A stretch of DNA of 64,000 nucleotides from Hymenobacter sp. UV11 (GTDB taxonomy: Bacteria; Bacteroidota; Bacteroidia; Cytophagales; Hymenobacteraceae), in assembly GCF_004684095.1 (NCBI RefSeq), contig NZ_SRII01000001.1, forward strand, positions 1 to 64,000, given 5' to 3'. The position numbers and the translations under genes were made by a program. Below, piece by piece: positions 26,763 to 35,773 of this stretch; position 1 is the stretch's first letter; each line of letters begins with the position of its first letter. Under the pieces are notes generated by a model that did not search any database, was not told where the DNA came from, and was given only the letters and a program-made list of their open reading frames with translations.

Positions 26763-27485
26763 CTAGGTTAGCTTGGTGGCGGTGAGCTGGGAGTCGGCGG
26801 CCAGGTACGTGTTGAGCTGAGCGAGCGCGGCGGTGGGGGAGAGGCTAATTTCCTGGCGCGAGGTGGCATCTACCACATCAGTGCCCACGAAGCCATTGGT
26901 AGCCAGCAGGTCGCGTAGCAGGGCCGCGTGCCGGGCCTCTACCGACACTATTTTGCCTAGCACGGTGAGGTAATCGGCCGAGAGCAGGAACGGGGCCGCG
27001 CCGTTGTAGAGGCCTACGCCGAGGTCTTCGAGCTGGCGGGCGGCGTTGAGCACGCCCAGCTTGCCGGAGCCGGTGGGCGTGGTGCGCTCGTTGAAGTTGA
27101 TGGTATCGCTCAGCGTCAGGTTCAACTGCTTAAGGGCATTGGTGGAGAGAATAGTGCGAAAGAAATCGACGTGCACCTGCTCGTGCCGAGCCAGGTCGCT
27201 CAGTATCTGGTACTCGGCCGAGGCAGGGGCCAGTTTGGTATAGTAATCGCCCGTCAGCACGCTGGCATAAAAAGTGGCCTCGACTTGCTCCAGGGCATAC
27301 GCCAGATTCAGCACCCCGATGTTGCCGCTGCCTACGTCGGTGGCGCCGGGGGTAGCGTCGTTTTTCTGGCAGCCCGCCAGGGCCAGGGTAGTGGCCCCGG
27401 CATACGTCAAAAATGAGCGCCGCTTGATGGGGGCCAGCAAAGGCAGCCCGCCAGAACCGGTAGTAAGCACACGAGAGAATAGCAT
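26763..27485 (-). CDS. Ferritin-like domain lipoprotein (pair 3, first gene)
   Basis: This protein of about 240 residues has a twin-Arg and lipobox leader (KRRSFLTYAGATTLALAGC), so it is probably a lipoprotein exported through Tat. The ferritin-like bundle shows YALEQVEATFYA (first helix), LARHEQVHVDFFR (ExxH) and VSVEARHAALLRDLL. It starts at ATG 27485; the ATG at 27509 would only lengthen the leader. It precedes 25812-26738 by 24 bases. Paralogous first genes are at 28683 and 30682. No di-iron centre has been shown for these proteins, so ligand assignment is by pattern. Confidence 0.85.
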   Translation of the reverse strand: MLFSRVLTTGSGGLPLLAPIKRRSFLTYAGATTLALAGCQKNDATPGATDVGSGNIGVLNLAYALEQVEATFYASVLTGDYYTKLAPASAEYQILSDLARHEQVHVDFFRTILSTNALKQLNLTLSDTINFNERTTPTGSGKLGVLNAARQLEDLGVGLYNGAAPFLLSADYLTVLGKIVSVEARHAALLRDLLATNGFVGTDVVDATSRQEISLSPTAALAQLNTYLAADSQLTATKLT

Positions 27486-27649
27486 AGCAACCAATATCAA
27501 AAGCGTCAACGCCTGTCACCCCGCTTACGGCAAACGTGGGTTGCAAAGTTGGCACGGAAACAAAGTGTAGCCGCCCGGCCCGCTCGTTGCGAAGAACAAC
27601 CGATAGGGCGCCCTACCCCCCTTAGAGCGGCGCAACCAGGCTGGTATAC

Positions 27650-27684
27650 AAAAAAAGGCAGCCCGGTGGGGCTGCCTTTCTTAA
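27650..27684 (-). terminator. Terminator of ferritin-like pair 2
   Basis: AAAGGCAGCCC and its complement GGGCTGCCTTT form a stem with a short loop, and the minus-strand transcript ends in a run of seven T residues. It lies about 125 bases past the second gene of pair 2. Confidence 0.8.
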
Positions 27685-27809
27685 AGCGATTACCGGCAAA
27701 GATTAATTGAAGTAGGTGCCGCTAACCGAGAACAGGTTGGCGATTTTAACTACCTAGCCTTTGTGCAAGGCCGAAACTAAGCAAAAACCGTTAACCCTTC
27801 AGTGGTTGG

Positions 27810-28652
27810 TTAAGCTCCTATAAGGGGAGTAACCAATGTTGTCACTTCTGCCTTAGTTAGAATCTCGTCGAAAGCAGCAGCTACATCAGTAGCCGAATAC
27901 GTAACGCCAGGAGTAATTACGCCCGCCGTAGTCAGGTTATAGCCAGCCTGAGTAAAGTTGCTTTCGGGAGTAGCTCCTTTATAGTTGTCAGCGCCATCCA
28001 AGTCGCCGCTACCGCTAATCCAAGGAGTTTGGGCACGCATAATGCGGATGTGAGCCGCGTGGCGGGCTTCTACCGAGTGAATGCGCAGTGCCGATTCGAG
28101 CGGGTTAATAGTGCCTACGCCCGTAATGGTTACATCACCAATGCCTTGCAGGTCGGTGGCGCGGCCTTTATAAGCACGCACCCCAGTGTCTTCCAGTAGC
28201 TGAGCTACTTGAAGCTGAGCGGCGAAGGAAGTTAGCGTAGCAAAAGTCGATGCCTTAAAGGTTACGTTGGTTACTGGCGTTCCACCAATGCCCGTAATAA
28301 CTTTTTGCAATAGCGCTACGTGCGCAGCTTCGTGCTTGCTGATTTGGGTGATGGCCGCTTGCGAAGCTGCAGGAGCAGCCGTGTAGAAAGCAGAGGCTTT
28401 TACTTTATTGTAAAAGTCGTTTTCCAGCAATTCCAGCGTCAGGGCGTAGTTGAAAATTTCTACTGGGTCACCGGCATTCGTGCCAGCGTAGGCCTTCTGG
28501 AACATAGAGGCTATCAGCATGGGGGTAGCCGCCATGGCCGAGCGCTTGGCTACAGTGCCCAAGGAGGAGAAAACGGCACGGCGCGAATCGAGGCGGTCAA
28601 GTACATCCGCGTCAACTTCGGCCAGTTGATTGATAATATTTAGAAAATTCAT
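27810..28652 (-). CDS. Ferritin-like domain protein, Tat-type leader (pair 2, second gene)
   Basis: This 280-residue protein has the same plan as the second genes of the other pairs: FLNIINQLAEVDADVLDRLD, then SRRAVFSSLG, a hydrophobic stretch and KAYAG near residue 50. The bundle shows YALTLELLENDFYNKV, ISKHEAAHVALLQ (ExxH) and HSVEARHAAHIRIMR. It is shorter and more diverged than its paralogues, with fewer loops between helices, and has lower GC than its neighbours. It follows its partner by 30 bases. A terminator at 27650-27684 closes the operon. Confidence 0.85.
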   Translation of the reverse strand: MNFLNIINQLAEVDADVLDRLDSRRAVFSSLGTVAKRSAMAATPMLIASMFQKAYAGTNAGDPVEIFNYALTLELLENDFYNKVKASAFYTAAPAASQAAITQISKHEAAHVALLQKVITGIGGTPVTNVTFKASTFATLTSFAAQLQVAQLLEDTGVRAYKGRATDLQGIGDVTITGVGTINPLESALRIHSVEARHAAHIRIMRAQTPWISGSGDLDGADNYKGATPESNFTQAGYNLTTAGVITPGVTYSATDVAAAFDEILTKAEVTTLVTPLIGA

Positions 28653-28682
28653 GGCTATGTATAAATTGCGAGTGGAAAAAGA

Positions 28683-29417
28683 TTACTTACCGACCGAGCT
28701 AGCATCCAGCTTCTGTGTGATGTACGTCTGAGCAGTCATGATAACGTCTACAGGAGTCATCGACTTGTCAAGGCCCGTGGTGGCATCAACCTGGTCATCG
28801 GCCGCAAAGGAGCCGGGCGTAATCAGGTCGCGGATGTAGGCCGCGTGACGAGCTTCCACCGATACAATTTTACCGGCTACCGTCAAGTAAGTAGCGCCAT
28901 TGGGGTCAGTGACCGAAATGAGCTTACCAGCACCATTATAAGCGGCTACTCCCAAGTCTTCAAATGCTTTGGCAGCCCCAAGTACTGATGCACGCGAGGT
29001 AAACGTGATGCTGCTGAAGTTTGGCGTCAGGTCCATGATTGGCGTTGCTTTCGCTACGTTAATGATGGCTGCTTTCAGGAAATCGCGGTGAATGGCTTCG
29101 TGCATAGCTACCTGCGTGAAATAGGTTAGCTCACCAGTCTGGAAATCAGTGGCGGGCGTCTTTACCACTTGCGCATAGAAAGCAGCTTCGAGCTGCTCTA
29201 GAGCATAAGCATAGTTCAACACGCCGAGGTTGCCACTGCCCAAGCTAACAATACCAGGTTCCGAGTCACTCTTGCTGCAACCAGCCAATATGAGGGCCGT
29301 AGCGCCAGCCGTAGCGCCAGCGTACATGAAGAACGAGCGCCGCTTGATGGGCGTGTACAGTGGCTGGTCTAGGTCAGTCATCTGAGGCTGCGAACTAGAG
29401 ATTATTTTAGTTGACAT
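28683..29417 (-). CDS. Ferritin-like domain lipoprotein (pair 2, first gene)
   Basis: This 244-residue lipoprotein has a twin-Arg plus lipobox leader (KRRSFFMYAGAT through ALILAGC, Cys near residue 47). The bundle has YALEQLEAAFYAQV, VAMHEAIHRDFLK (ExxH), AFEDLGVAAYNGAG and VSVEARHAAYIRDL. The leader and the AFEDLGVxAYNGAG block are nearly identical to the first gene of pair 1, so these two pairs are the closest relatives. It begins the second operon, preceded by about 225 bases containing the pair 1 terminator and AT-rich sequence. Confidence 0.87.
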   Translation of the reverse strand: MSTKIISSSQPQMTDLDQPLYTPIKRRSFFMYAGATAGATALILAGCSKSDSEPGIVSLGSGNLGVLNYAYALEQLEAAFYAQVVKTPATDFQTGELTYFTQVAMHEAIHRDFLKAAIINVAKATPIMDLTPNFSSITFTSRASVLGAAKAFEDLGVAAYNGAGKLISVTDPNGATYLTVAGKIVSVEARHAAYIRDLITPGSFAADDQVDATTGLDKSMTPVDVIMTAQTYITQKLDASSVGK

Positions 29418-29584
29418 AAAGGAGGAAAAAAGGAAAATTGAACTGTTAGCAGAGCTACCGGGCTCCTTACGATTGATGGTACTGTTTAGGTTACTTCTTA
29501 ATTGAAGTTTTGCTGGTATTTCTTGCTGGCAAATATTTTGCCACTACTATTTGTGAATGAATTAAAAGAAAAGTCCCGGTATGC

Positions 29585-29619
29585 AAAAGCGCCACTCCCC
29601 TATACGGGAAGTGGCGCTT
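29585..29619 (-). terminator. Terminator of ferritin-like pair 1
   Basis: AAGCGCCACTTCCCG and CGGGAAGTGGCGCTT-like arms form a strong hairpin with a short loop, about 25 bases after the stop at 29644. On the minus strand it ends in TTTTGC. Confidence 0.75.
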
Positions 29620-29643
29620 GCCTGGATTTTGGACTATTGAAAA

Positions 29644-30639
29644 TTAACTGAACAAGCCCTTTGACACACCCAGGGCCGTAATAAAATTGCGGGCAATGGC
29701 TTTAACCGCCGCCGCATCGAGTGGCTCGTCAAATGCCTCAGAGGCCGCGGCTGCCGTGACGGTCAGGCCAGTAGGGGGGGTAGTGTTGGACTGCACATTT
29801 ACGGTGCTCTGCATCACGTTATCATCAGCAGGATATTTGGTGGCATCGGTGCCTGCCGCGTACACGGCAGCCGTGAGGGGGCCACCCGCCGGCCCGGCGG
29901 TATTAGCCACCGTCTTGGTTGGTTTTGGGCCGCCATTTTCTTGCAGCGACAGCCAGCTTTTGGGCAGCGCATCGCCGGCCCCGCCACCGTCTAGGCCCGC
30001 AATGGTAGTGCCGTTGGTGTTGGCCACGCCCGTGCTGTAGCCACGACGCATCGAGCGGATGTGCGACGAGTGGCGCGCCTCCACCGAGTGAATGTTGAGC
30101 GCGGCCGTCAGGATATCCTTGTTGCCCATCAGGTTAACTGCGCCACCTTTGTAGGCGCGCACGCCCGTATCGACAAAGCCCTGGGAAGTAGCCAGGAACA
30201 TGGCCGGGCTGGCAAAAGGCGTCAGGTTGCCACCGGCAGTGTAGTCGTAAGCTAACGCGGTAGGGTCAGCAATAGCCGCCGATTGCAACACGCCCTTTAG
30301 CGCATTAATGTGGCCCTGCTCATCATCGCGAATGATGGTGATGGCGTTGAGGTCGTTGCCCGTAAACAAGCCGCTGGTTACCCCTTGCGAGTAGAAGTAA
30401 AACTCCAGGTATTCGAGGCTCAACGCCAGGTTCAGCGTGTCAACAATAATCTGGGGTAGGGCAGTGGTTTGGCCATAGGCCTTCGTGAACATGGTGCTGA
30501 GCACGGCGGGTAGGGTAGCGGCCGTAATCTTTTTGCCCAGGCCACCCATGTGCTTAAACACCCGGCGCCGCGTGTCGAAGCGGGCGTACACGTCGGCGTC
30601 TACTTTCTCGATGTCGGATAAAATCTGGAAGAAGTCCAT
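29644..30639 (-). CDS. Ferritin-like domain protein, Tat-type leader (pair 1, second gene)
   Basis: This is the longest of the set, 331 residues. The leader reads ILSDIEKVDADVYARFD, TRRRVFKHMG, a hydrophobic segment and KAYGQT. The bundle has LALSLEYLEFYFYSQGV, RDDEQGHINALKGVL (ExxH) and HSVEARHSSHIRSMRR. The C-terminal third is an extended Gly/Ala/Pro-rich region ending in EAFDEPLDAAAVKAIARNFI, which also ends the protein at 25812 but is missing from most of pair 2. It follows its partner by 42 bases. Confidence 0.87.
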   Translation of the reverse strand: MDFFQILSDIEKVDADVYARFDTRRRVFKHMGGLGKKITAATLPAVLSTMFTKAYGQTTALPQIIVDTLNLALSLEYLEFYFYSQGVTSGLFTGNDLNAITIIRDDEQGHINALKGVLQSAAIADPTALAYDYTAGGNLTPFASPAMFLATSQGFVDTGVRAYKGGAVNLMGNKDILTAALNIHSVEARHSSHIRSMRRGYSTGVANTNGTTIAGLDGGGAGDALPKSWLSLQENGGPKPTKTVANTAGPAGGPLTAAVYAAGTDATKYPADDNVMQSTVNVQSNTTPPTGLTVTAAAASEAFDEPLDAAAVKAIARNFITALGVSKGLFS

Positions 30640-30681
30640 GTTAAAATCTAAAGCGTTGAGGTATAAAAATGAACAGTGGAC

Positions 30682-31443
30682 TTACATAAAGCTATTGGCG
30701 GTCAGCTTCGAGCCGGGGGCCAGGAACATATTGGCCGTGGCCAGCACTACCGTCGGCGACTTGGACTGCTCCATGCGGGCCGTGGCAGAAGTGAGGCTGG
30801 GGTCGATAACGGCGTTGCTGGTCACGGTTGCGCCGGTCACCGGGCCCACAAAAGAGTTGTAGGAAATCAGGTCGCGGATAAGCGCCGCGTGGCGGGCTTC
30901 TACCGATACTATTTTGCCGGCCAGCGTGAGGTAGTCGGCGCTCGTGATGTAGCGCCCCGCGCCGTTGTAGGCCTGCACACCCAGGTCCTCAAACGCCTGC
31001 GCGGCATTGAGCACACTCAGGCGGTCGCTGAAGGTGATGGAGGAAAAATCCGGGGTCAGCGCCTTAATGGCGTTGGTGCCCAGCGCCGTTTTCAGGAAGT
31101 CGGCGTGAATTTTTTCGTGCAGGGCAAGGTCCGTGAAGATTTGCTTCTCGGCACTGCCGGCCGGCAGGTTAGTGAAGTACGAGCCGGCTAATACCTGTGC
31201 ATAGAAAGCGGCTTCGAGCTGCTCCAGCGCATAGGCGTAGTTAAGCACCCCAAAATCGCCCGAACCCACATCGGTGGTGCCGGGCGAAGAATCGCTTTTG
31301 CTGCAGCCGGCCAGTACGAGGGCGGTTGCACCGGCCGTGGCGCCAGCGTACATGAAAAACGAGCGCCGCTTGATGGGCGTCAGCAGGGGCTGGTCTGAGG
31401 TAGCTGGCCGCGACGAAGCATCCGAAGGGAAGGTGGTGGGCAT
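30682..31443 (-). CDS. Ferritin-like domain lipoprotein (pair 1, first gene)
   Basis: This 253-residue protein starts at ATG 31443 (MPTTFPSDASS); a longer frame to 31680 passes through unlikely sequence. The leader KRRSFFMYAGATAGATALVL plus AGC combines twin Arg with a lipobox. The bundle shows YALEQLEAAFYAQVL, LALHEKIHADFLK (ExxH), AFEDLGVQAYNGAGRY and VSVEARHAALIRDLI. It is the first gene of the most upstream of three tandem paralogous operons transcribed on the minus strand. The A-rich sequence before the ATG resembles a typical Bacteroidota leader without Shine-Dalgarno. Confidence 0.86.
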   Translation of the reverse strand: MPTTFPSDASSRPATSDQPLLTPIKRRSFFMYAGATAGATALVLAGCSKSDSSPGTTDVGSGDFGVLNYAYALEQLEAAFYAQVLAGSYFTNLPAGSAEKQIFTDLALHEKIHADFLKTALGTNAIKALTPDFSSITFSDRLSVLNAAQAFEDLGVQAYNGAGRYITSADYLTLAGKIVSVEARHAALIRDLISYNSFVGPVTGATVTSNAVIDPSLTSATARMEQSKSPTVVLATANMFLAPGSKLTANSFM

Positions 31444-32262
31444 AAAAAAAGAAAAGGTGGAAAAGGAGAAAAAACCTGGTAAAGGCCTAGGGCCAAAAGG
31501 CGTATCGCAGGCGCACAGCTTCAAGTGTTCCCAGCCGCTACACGCACCCTCTACGCAACCAAACCGTGTGGGGTGGAGCAAAAAAAGAGGCTTCAAGGGG
31601 TAGAATAACAGTGTTTTAACGTGTAAAAAGCTGAATATTAATAACTGGTTGAAGCGAAAAGCTGAGCTAACATTATTCAAAAAAATTAGTAAAAACCTGA
31701 AGCCTATGGGCTAGTGTTGAGCTTAGCTCAGGAAGCGGGTCAGGCCCTGGGCTGGCGCGCCGGCAATTGGCCTTGCCCACTGGTTACCTCGTGGGTAAGA
31801 AGCATGGCCAACCCGCTGCAATCCAATCAGCCGCTGGCCGTGGTTGGCCGCTCGGCAGGGGGTAGGGGGCGGCGCTACTGCGCAGCCGGGGCAGTATCTT
31901 GCCAGCGCGCCAGGCCGCCGGCCGCGAGCCCGGCGCTGTGCAGGCGCTCTGCTCAAGAAGCTGCCTGAAGCAATTATCCGGTTACAGGAGTAGGCGGCCC
32001 TCAGGGGTAAGCTTGCCCGCTGGCCAATAAAAAACCGGCCTCCAAGGGAAGCCGGCTTTTTGGGCAATAAAATAAAAAATATAGATAGGCTGCTTGATAA
32101 GGCAGGGCCGGCTGCGGGGTAGCAGCGCTAAAATAACGTTATGTATAAAGAGAGTAGCTGGTGAACGAGCATGACTAACGAGCATGGGCAAGGCCTCAAC
32201 GCCTCCGCGCAACACCAGCTACGAATCCAGGGGTAAGAGTAGATTTTAACGTCAGCGAAAAA
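31444..32262. other. Gene-poor 0.8-kb gap with an orphan terminator
   Basis: The first 270 bases are AT-rich and should hold the promoter of ferritin-like pair 1. From 31710 to 32000 several short GC-rich frames exist on both strands, but their composition looks like chance frames rather than proteins. A strong terminator-like hairpin at 32029-32061 has no gene before it on either strand. A small RNA or a lost gene would explain it; neither is shown. Confidence 0.5.
32029..32061. terminator. Bidirectional terminator-like hairpin without an obvious gene
   Basis: The stem pairs AAAAAACCGGCCTCC with GGAAGCCGGCTTTTT, with one internal mismatch, and has A- and T-runs on its two sides, so it could stop transcription in either direction. 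The nearest plus-strand gene starts 200 bases further on. Confidence 0.65.
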
Positions 32263-33774
32263 TTGGTAGTGCGGCATTTTTGGAAGAGGATAGGCGGGGC
32301 GGGCGGGCTGCTGCTGGGCTGGCTACTGAGCCTGGCGCTGGTGGCGCATAGCCAGCCCGGCAGCCCGCCCGCCCAGGCGCCGGCCCCAGCCCCAGCCCAG
32401 GCGGTGGGCGTTGCCACGCTGGTGCCGCCGCCGGCCACTGTGGCGCTGGCCGAGCCCTTCACGCTGGCTTTTCGGCTGCAAGGCGTACCGCTGGCCGGCC
32501 ACTCGGCCTTTCCGGATATTGAGGGCTTTCGAAAGGGCAAGCTGATTACTACCAAAACGACGCGCCTGCTGCCCGGCAGCGTCCGGCGCACCGAGCTGAC
32601 GGTGACGCAGCAATACCTGCCCTACACCGAGGGCGACTACGTGGTGCCGGCCTTTAGCCTGACCGTAAACGGGCAGGTGCTGCGCAGCCCCGGCGGCCGG
32701 GTGCAGGTAGGCGCCGGGCCGCTCGACCTGACGGGCGCGCCGCCCGGCGCCTCCGTGGGCGTGCTCGACCAGCTGCTGGGCAAGCCCAAGCCCAAGTATT
32801 TCTACGAGCCACCCGACGCGGCCTTCCTAGTGCTGGAGGCCGACCACAAGCAGGTGTACGTGGGCCAGGGCGTGCACGTGAGCCTGTATTTCTACCTGAA
32901 GCCGGCCGACCAGGCAGTGCTCAACTTCTACGATTTCAACAACCAGCTAACCGAGCTGCTGCGGCAGCTACGCCAGCCCACTACCTGGGAAGTGCCCGCC
33001 CCCGACCCCTCGGCCCTGCCCGATACCGTGCGCCAGGCGGGCGGCCAGGTGCTGCTGCGTTTTCGGCTGGCGGCCGGCACCTACTACCCCCTCACGGCGC
33101 AGGATTTGCAGTTTCCGGCCCTGAGCCTGACCATGACCAAGTTTAAGCTGCTCAAAAAGCCGGAGCCCGGCGATAATGAGCGCCTGGCCATCTATAAAAC
33201 CTACGCGGCGGCCCCGCTGCGGGTGTCCGTGCGCGCGCTGCCCGCACCGGGCGGCGTGCCCGTGGGCGACTACGTGCTGCACGAAGGCGTGAGCGGCACG
33301 CGCTTCCGCACGGGCGAGGCGTTTACTTACACCTTTGGGGTAGAGGGCGCCGGCAACCCAGCCACGCTGGCCCCACCGCTCGCGCGGCCCCGCGCTGGCC
33401 TCGAACTATTTGGCCCCGATATTCGCGACGAAACCCTGCCCGACGGGCGCTTCCGCAAGAGCTTTCGCTACCGGCTGGTGGCCCACCGGCCCGGCCCGCT
33501 GGCGCTCGACAGCCTCTGGCAATTGCCTTTTTTCAACCCCCAGACGGCCCGCTACGACACCCTGCGCCCCGAACTGCGGCTGGTGGTGAGCGGCGCCGAC
33601 CGCCCTACCCCCCTCGCCAGTGCCACCGATGACCCGTTCTACGGCCAGGCGCTGGCCCGCGCCGATGCCCGCCTGCAGCCGCTGGATGTGTATGCGCAGG
33701 TGGGCCGCTACGCCGCCGTGCTGCTGGCTACATTGTTGGTGGTGGCCGTGGTAGGGTGGTGGCGGGCGGGGTAA
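32263..33774 (+). CDS. BatD-like membrane-anchored protein
   Basis: This protein of about 503 residues has a signal peptide (GLLLGWLLSLALVAHSQ), a Pro/Ala-rich linker and then beta-sandwich repeats of the oxygen-tolerance BatD type (TLAFRLQGVPLAGHSAFP, ELTVTQQYLPYTEGDYVVPAF). A single transmembrane helix near the end (AAVLLATLLVVAVVGWW) leaves almost no cytoplasmic tail. BatD normally works with VWA-domain BatA/BatB and a MoxR ATPase, none of which is nearby. The start must be non-ATG; TTG 32263 or GTG 32269 both fit. Full BatD is usually somewhat longer, so BatD-like is the safer name. Confidence 0.65.
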   Translation: MVVRHFWKRIGGAGGLLLGWLLSLALVAHSQPGSPPAQAPAPAPAQAVGVATLVPPPATVALAEPFTLAFRLQGVPLAGHSAFPDIEGFRKGKLITTKTTRLLPGSVRRTELTVTQQYLPYTEGDYVVPAFSLTVNGQVLRSPGGRVQVGAGPLDLTGAPPGASVGVLDQLLGKPKPKYFYEPPDAAFLVLEADHKQVYVGQGVHVSLYFYLKPADQAVLNFYDFNNQLTELLRQLRQPTTWEVPAPDPSALPDTVRQAGGQVLLRFRLAAGTYYPLTAQDLQFPALSLTMTKFKLLKKPEPGDNERLAIYKTYAAAPLRVSVRALPAPGGVPVGDYVLHEGVSGTRFRTGEAFTYTFGVEGAGNPATLAPPLARPRAGLELFGPDIRDETLPDGRFRKSFRYRLVAHRPGPLALDSLWQLPFFNPQTARYDTLRPELRLVVSGADRPTPLASATDDPFYGQALARADARLQPLDVYAQVGRYAAVLLATLLVVAVVGWWRAG

Positions 33775-33779
33775 CTTTG
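33772..33779 (+). promoter_or_regulatory. Bacteroidota -7 promoter element before aroC
   Basis: TAACTTTG matches TAnnTTTG and overlaps the stop codon of the BatD-like gene. It is about 115 bases before the aroC start, so aroC probably has its own promoter with an inverted repeat in its leader. Confidence 0.5.
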
Positions 33780-33785
33780 GGGCAA

Positions 33786-33873
33786 TGCTTAATGACTAGG
33801 GACTAATGACCAGGGACTACTTTAATTCGTCAGGTCAATTAGTCTCTTATCATTAGTCTCTAGTCATTAATCA
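33786..33873. repeat. Imperfect AT-rich inverted repeat in the aroC leader
   Basis: The left arm 33786-33815 (AATGACTAGGGACTAATGAC...) pairs with the right arm 33842-33873 (...GTCTCTAGTCATTAAT) over about 30 bases with several mismatches. Short CTAGTCATTA units recur within the arms. It lies in the 120-base gap between the BatD-like gene and aroC. Confidence 0.75.
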
Positions 33874-33893
33874 CTTGTCATTACCACGCTGCC

Positions 33894-34973
33894 TTGTCTA
33901 ATTCTTTCGGAACACTTTTTCGCATCACCACCTTCGGCGAATCGCACGGGGTAGGGATTGGGGTAATCATTGATGGCTGCCCGGCGGGGCTGGCCCTCGA
34001 CCCGGCCGCCATTCAGCATGCGCTGGATAGGCGGCGGCCGGGGCAGTCGGCCCTCACTACCCCCCGCCAGGAGGCCGACCGCGTGCAGGTGCAGTCAGGC
34101 ACGTTTGAGGGGCTGACCACGGGCACGCCCATCAGCCTGTTTATCCCCAACGCCGACCAGCGCTCCGGCGACTACTCGCACATTGCCGCTGCCTACCGCC
34201 CCAGCCACGCCGACTATACCTACGATGCCAAGTATGGCCGCCGCGACCACCGCGGCGGCGGCCGCAGCTCGGCCCGCGAAACGGCCGCCCGCGTGGCCGC
34301 TGGCGCCGTGGCCGCCGCGCTGCTGGCGCATTTTGGGGTTGAGGTGAAAGCTTATGTATCGGCCGTGGGCGAGGTGGAAGTGGGCAAAACCTACGAAGCG
34401 CTCGACCTGAGCCTCATCGACAGCAACCCCGTGCGCTGCCCCGACCCCGAAGCCGCCGCCGCCATGGAAGCCCGCATTCGCGCGGCCCAGGCCGCCCGCG
34501 ACACGGTGGGGGGGGTAGTAACCGGCGTGGCCACCGGCCTGCCGGCCGGCCTCGGCGAGCCCGTGTTTGATAAGCTACCCGCCGTGCTGGGCCACGCGCT
34601 TCTGAGCATCAATGCCGTGAAGGGCTTCGAGTTTGGCTCGGGCTTTTCCGGGACCAAGCTGCCCGGCTCGGAGCACAACGACCAGTTTTACACCGACGAG
34701 GCGGGCCGCGTGCGCACCCGCACCAACCACAGCGGCGGCAGCCAGGGCGGCATCAGCAACGGCCAGGATGTGTATTTCCGGGTGGCGTTCAAGCCGGTAG
34801 CTACTATTTTGCAACCCCAGCAAACCATCAACCAGGCCGGTGAGGCGGTGGAGCTGGCCGGCGTTGGCCGCCACGATGCCTGCGTGCTACCCCGCGCCGT
34901 ACCCATTGTGGAGGCCATGACCCAGCTCGTGCTGGCCGACCTGCTGCTGCGTGCCCGCGCAAACCAGTTGTAG
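33894..34973 (+). CDS. aroC: Chorismate synthase AroC
   Basis: This 359-residue enzyme makes chorismate from EPSP with reduced FMN, the last step of the shikimate pathway. Signature blocks are [20 protein letters not shown] (residues 9-28), [23 protein letters not shown] (about 114-136) and [16 protein letters not shown] (about 277-292), with the active-site His residues in the first and third. The start is TTG 33894: it gives the usual [13 protein letters not shown]-terminus, and no ATG is in frame nearby. It is followed by the Nfu gene on the same strand. Confidence 0.97.
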   Translation: MSNSFGTLFRITTFGESHGVGIGVIIDGCPAGLALDPAAIQHALDRRRPGQSALTTPRQEADRVQVQSGTFEGLTTGTPISLFIPNADQRSGDYSHIAAAYRPSHADYTYDAKYGRRDHRGGGRSSARETAARVAAGAVAAALLAHFGVEVKAYVSAVGEVEVGKTYEALDLSLIDSNPVRCPDPEAAAAMEARIRAAQAARDTVGGVVTGVATGLPAGLGEPVFDKLPAVLGHALLSINAVKGFEFGSGFSGTKLPGSEHNDQFYTDEAGRVRTRTNHSGGSQGGISNGQDVYFRVAFKPVATILQPQQTINQAGEAVELAGVGRHDACVLPRAVPIVEAMTQLVLADLLLRARANQL

Positions 34974-35081
34974 AACCTTGTGCGGAATTTCTTGTTAGGA
35001 GTTCTAGTTTAGAATGAATCCAGAATGCCTGCCCAGCCTGGCTTCCGGCTACTTGTTGCGAATTCCTTAAAAATCAACGAT

Positions 35082-35684
35082 ATGTCTACCATCTCCATCT
35101 ACGCCGAGGCGTCGCCAAACCCCGAGAGCATGAAATTCGTGCTCAACTCTACCCTGCTGCCCGACGGCGTGAGCGTGGATTACCCCAACCTGGAGGCGGC
35201 GGCCAACTCGCCCATCGCGCAGGAGCTGTTCAACTTCGACTACGTGGGCCGGGTGTTCATTGCCCAAAACTTCATCACTGTTTCCAAAACGCAGCCTGAG
35301 CTGGGCTGGACCAGCATTATCCCCGAGCTGCGCCAGTTCATCAAGAGCTACGTAGAGGCTGGGGGTGAGTTGTTTATCGTGGACCCCGCCGCCGAGCAGA
35401 AGGCTGCCCAGGCCGCCAGCGCCGGCGACCCCACCCAGCAGGATGGCTTCACGAGCCAGAAAATCATCGACCTGCTCGACAACTACGTGCGCCCTGCCGT
35501 GGAGCAGGATGGCGGCAACATCACCTTCAAAAGCTTTCACGACGGCATCGTGACCGTGAACCTGCAAGGCTCGTGCTCGGGCTGCCCCTCGGCCACTGTC
35601 ACGCTCAAGTCGGGTATTGAAAACCTGCTCAAGCGCATGGTACCCGAAGTGAAAGAAGTAGTGGCCGAAGGCATTACGGTATAA
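35082..35684 (+). CDS. Nfu-type iron-sulfur scaffold protein
   Basis: This protein of about 200 residues starts at ATG 35082 (MSTISIYAEASPNPESMKF). The N-terminal Nfu_N domain (to about residue 90) is followed by a linker rich in Ala/Gln and a NifU C-terminal domain carrying the CSGCP cluster-binding motif near residue 168. Such proteins receive or carry 4Fe-4S clusters and pass them to targets. The upstream ATG at 35025 would add a leader with no homology. A strong bidirectional terminator follows directly. Confidence 0.92.
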   Translation: MSTISIYAEASPNPESMKFVLNSTLLPDGVSVDYPNLEAAANSPIAQELFNFDYVGRVFIAQNFITVSKTQPELGWTSIIPELRQFIKSYVEAGGELFIVDPAAEQKAAQAASAGDPTQQDGFTSQKIIDLLDNYVRPAVEQDGGNITFKSFHDGIVTVNLQGSCSGCPSATVTLKSGIENLLKRMVPEVKEVVAEGITV

Positions 35685-35693
35685 TTAGCTGCT

Positions 35694-35753
35694 TACCCCC
35701 TCAAAAGAAAGCGACCCGCCTAGCCAGGCGGGTCGCTTTCTTTTGAGGGGGTA
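35694..35753. terminator. Bidirectional terminator between nfu and the susD-like gene
   Basis: Two perfect 28-base arms (35694-35721 and 35726-35753, core AAAAGAAAGCGACCCGCCT) enclose four bases. With A- and T-rich outer stem parts on both sides, it suits two convergent genes. One GGGTAGGG octamer touches its right edge. Confidence 0.9.
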
Positions 35754-35773
35754 GGGACTCCCGATTTAGCTAT

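Noticed and set aside
31723..32067. 114-residue minus-strand reading in the empty gap
   Set aside because: It runs through a terminator-like hairpin, has chance-like composition and no recognisable motif.
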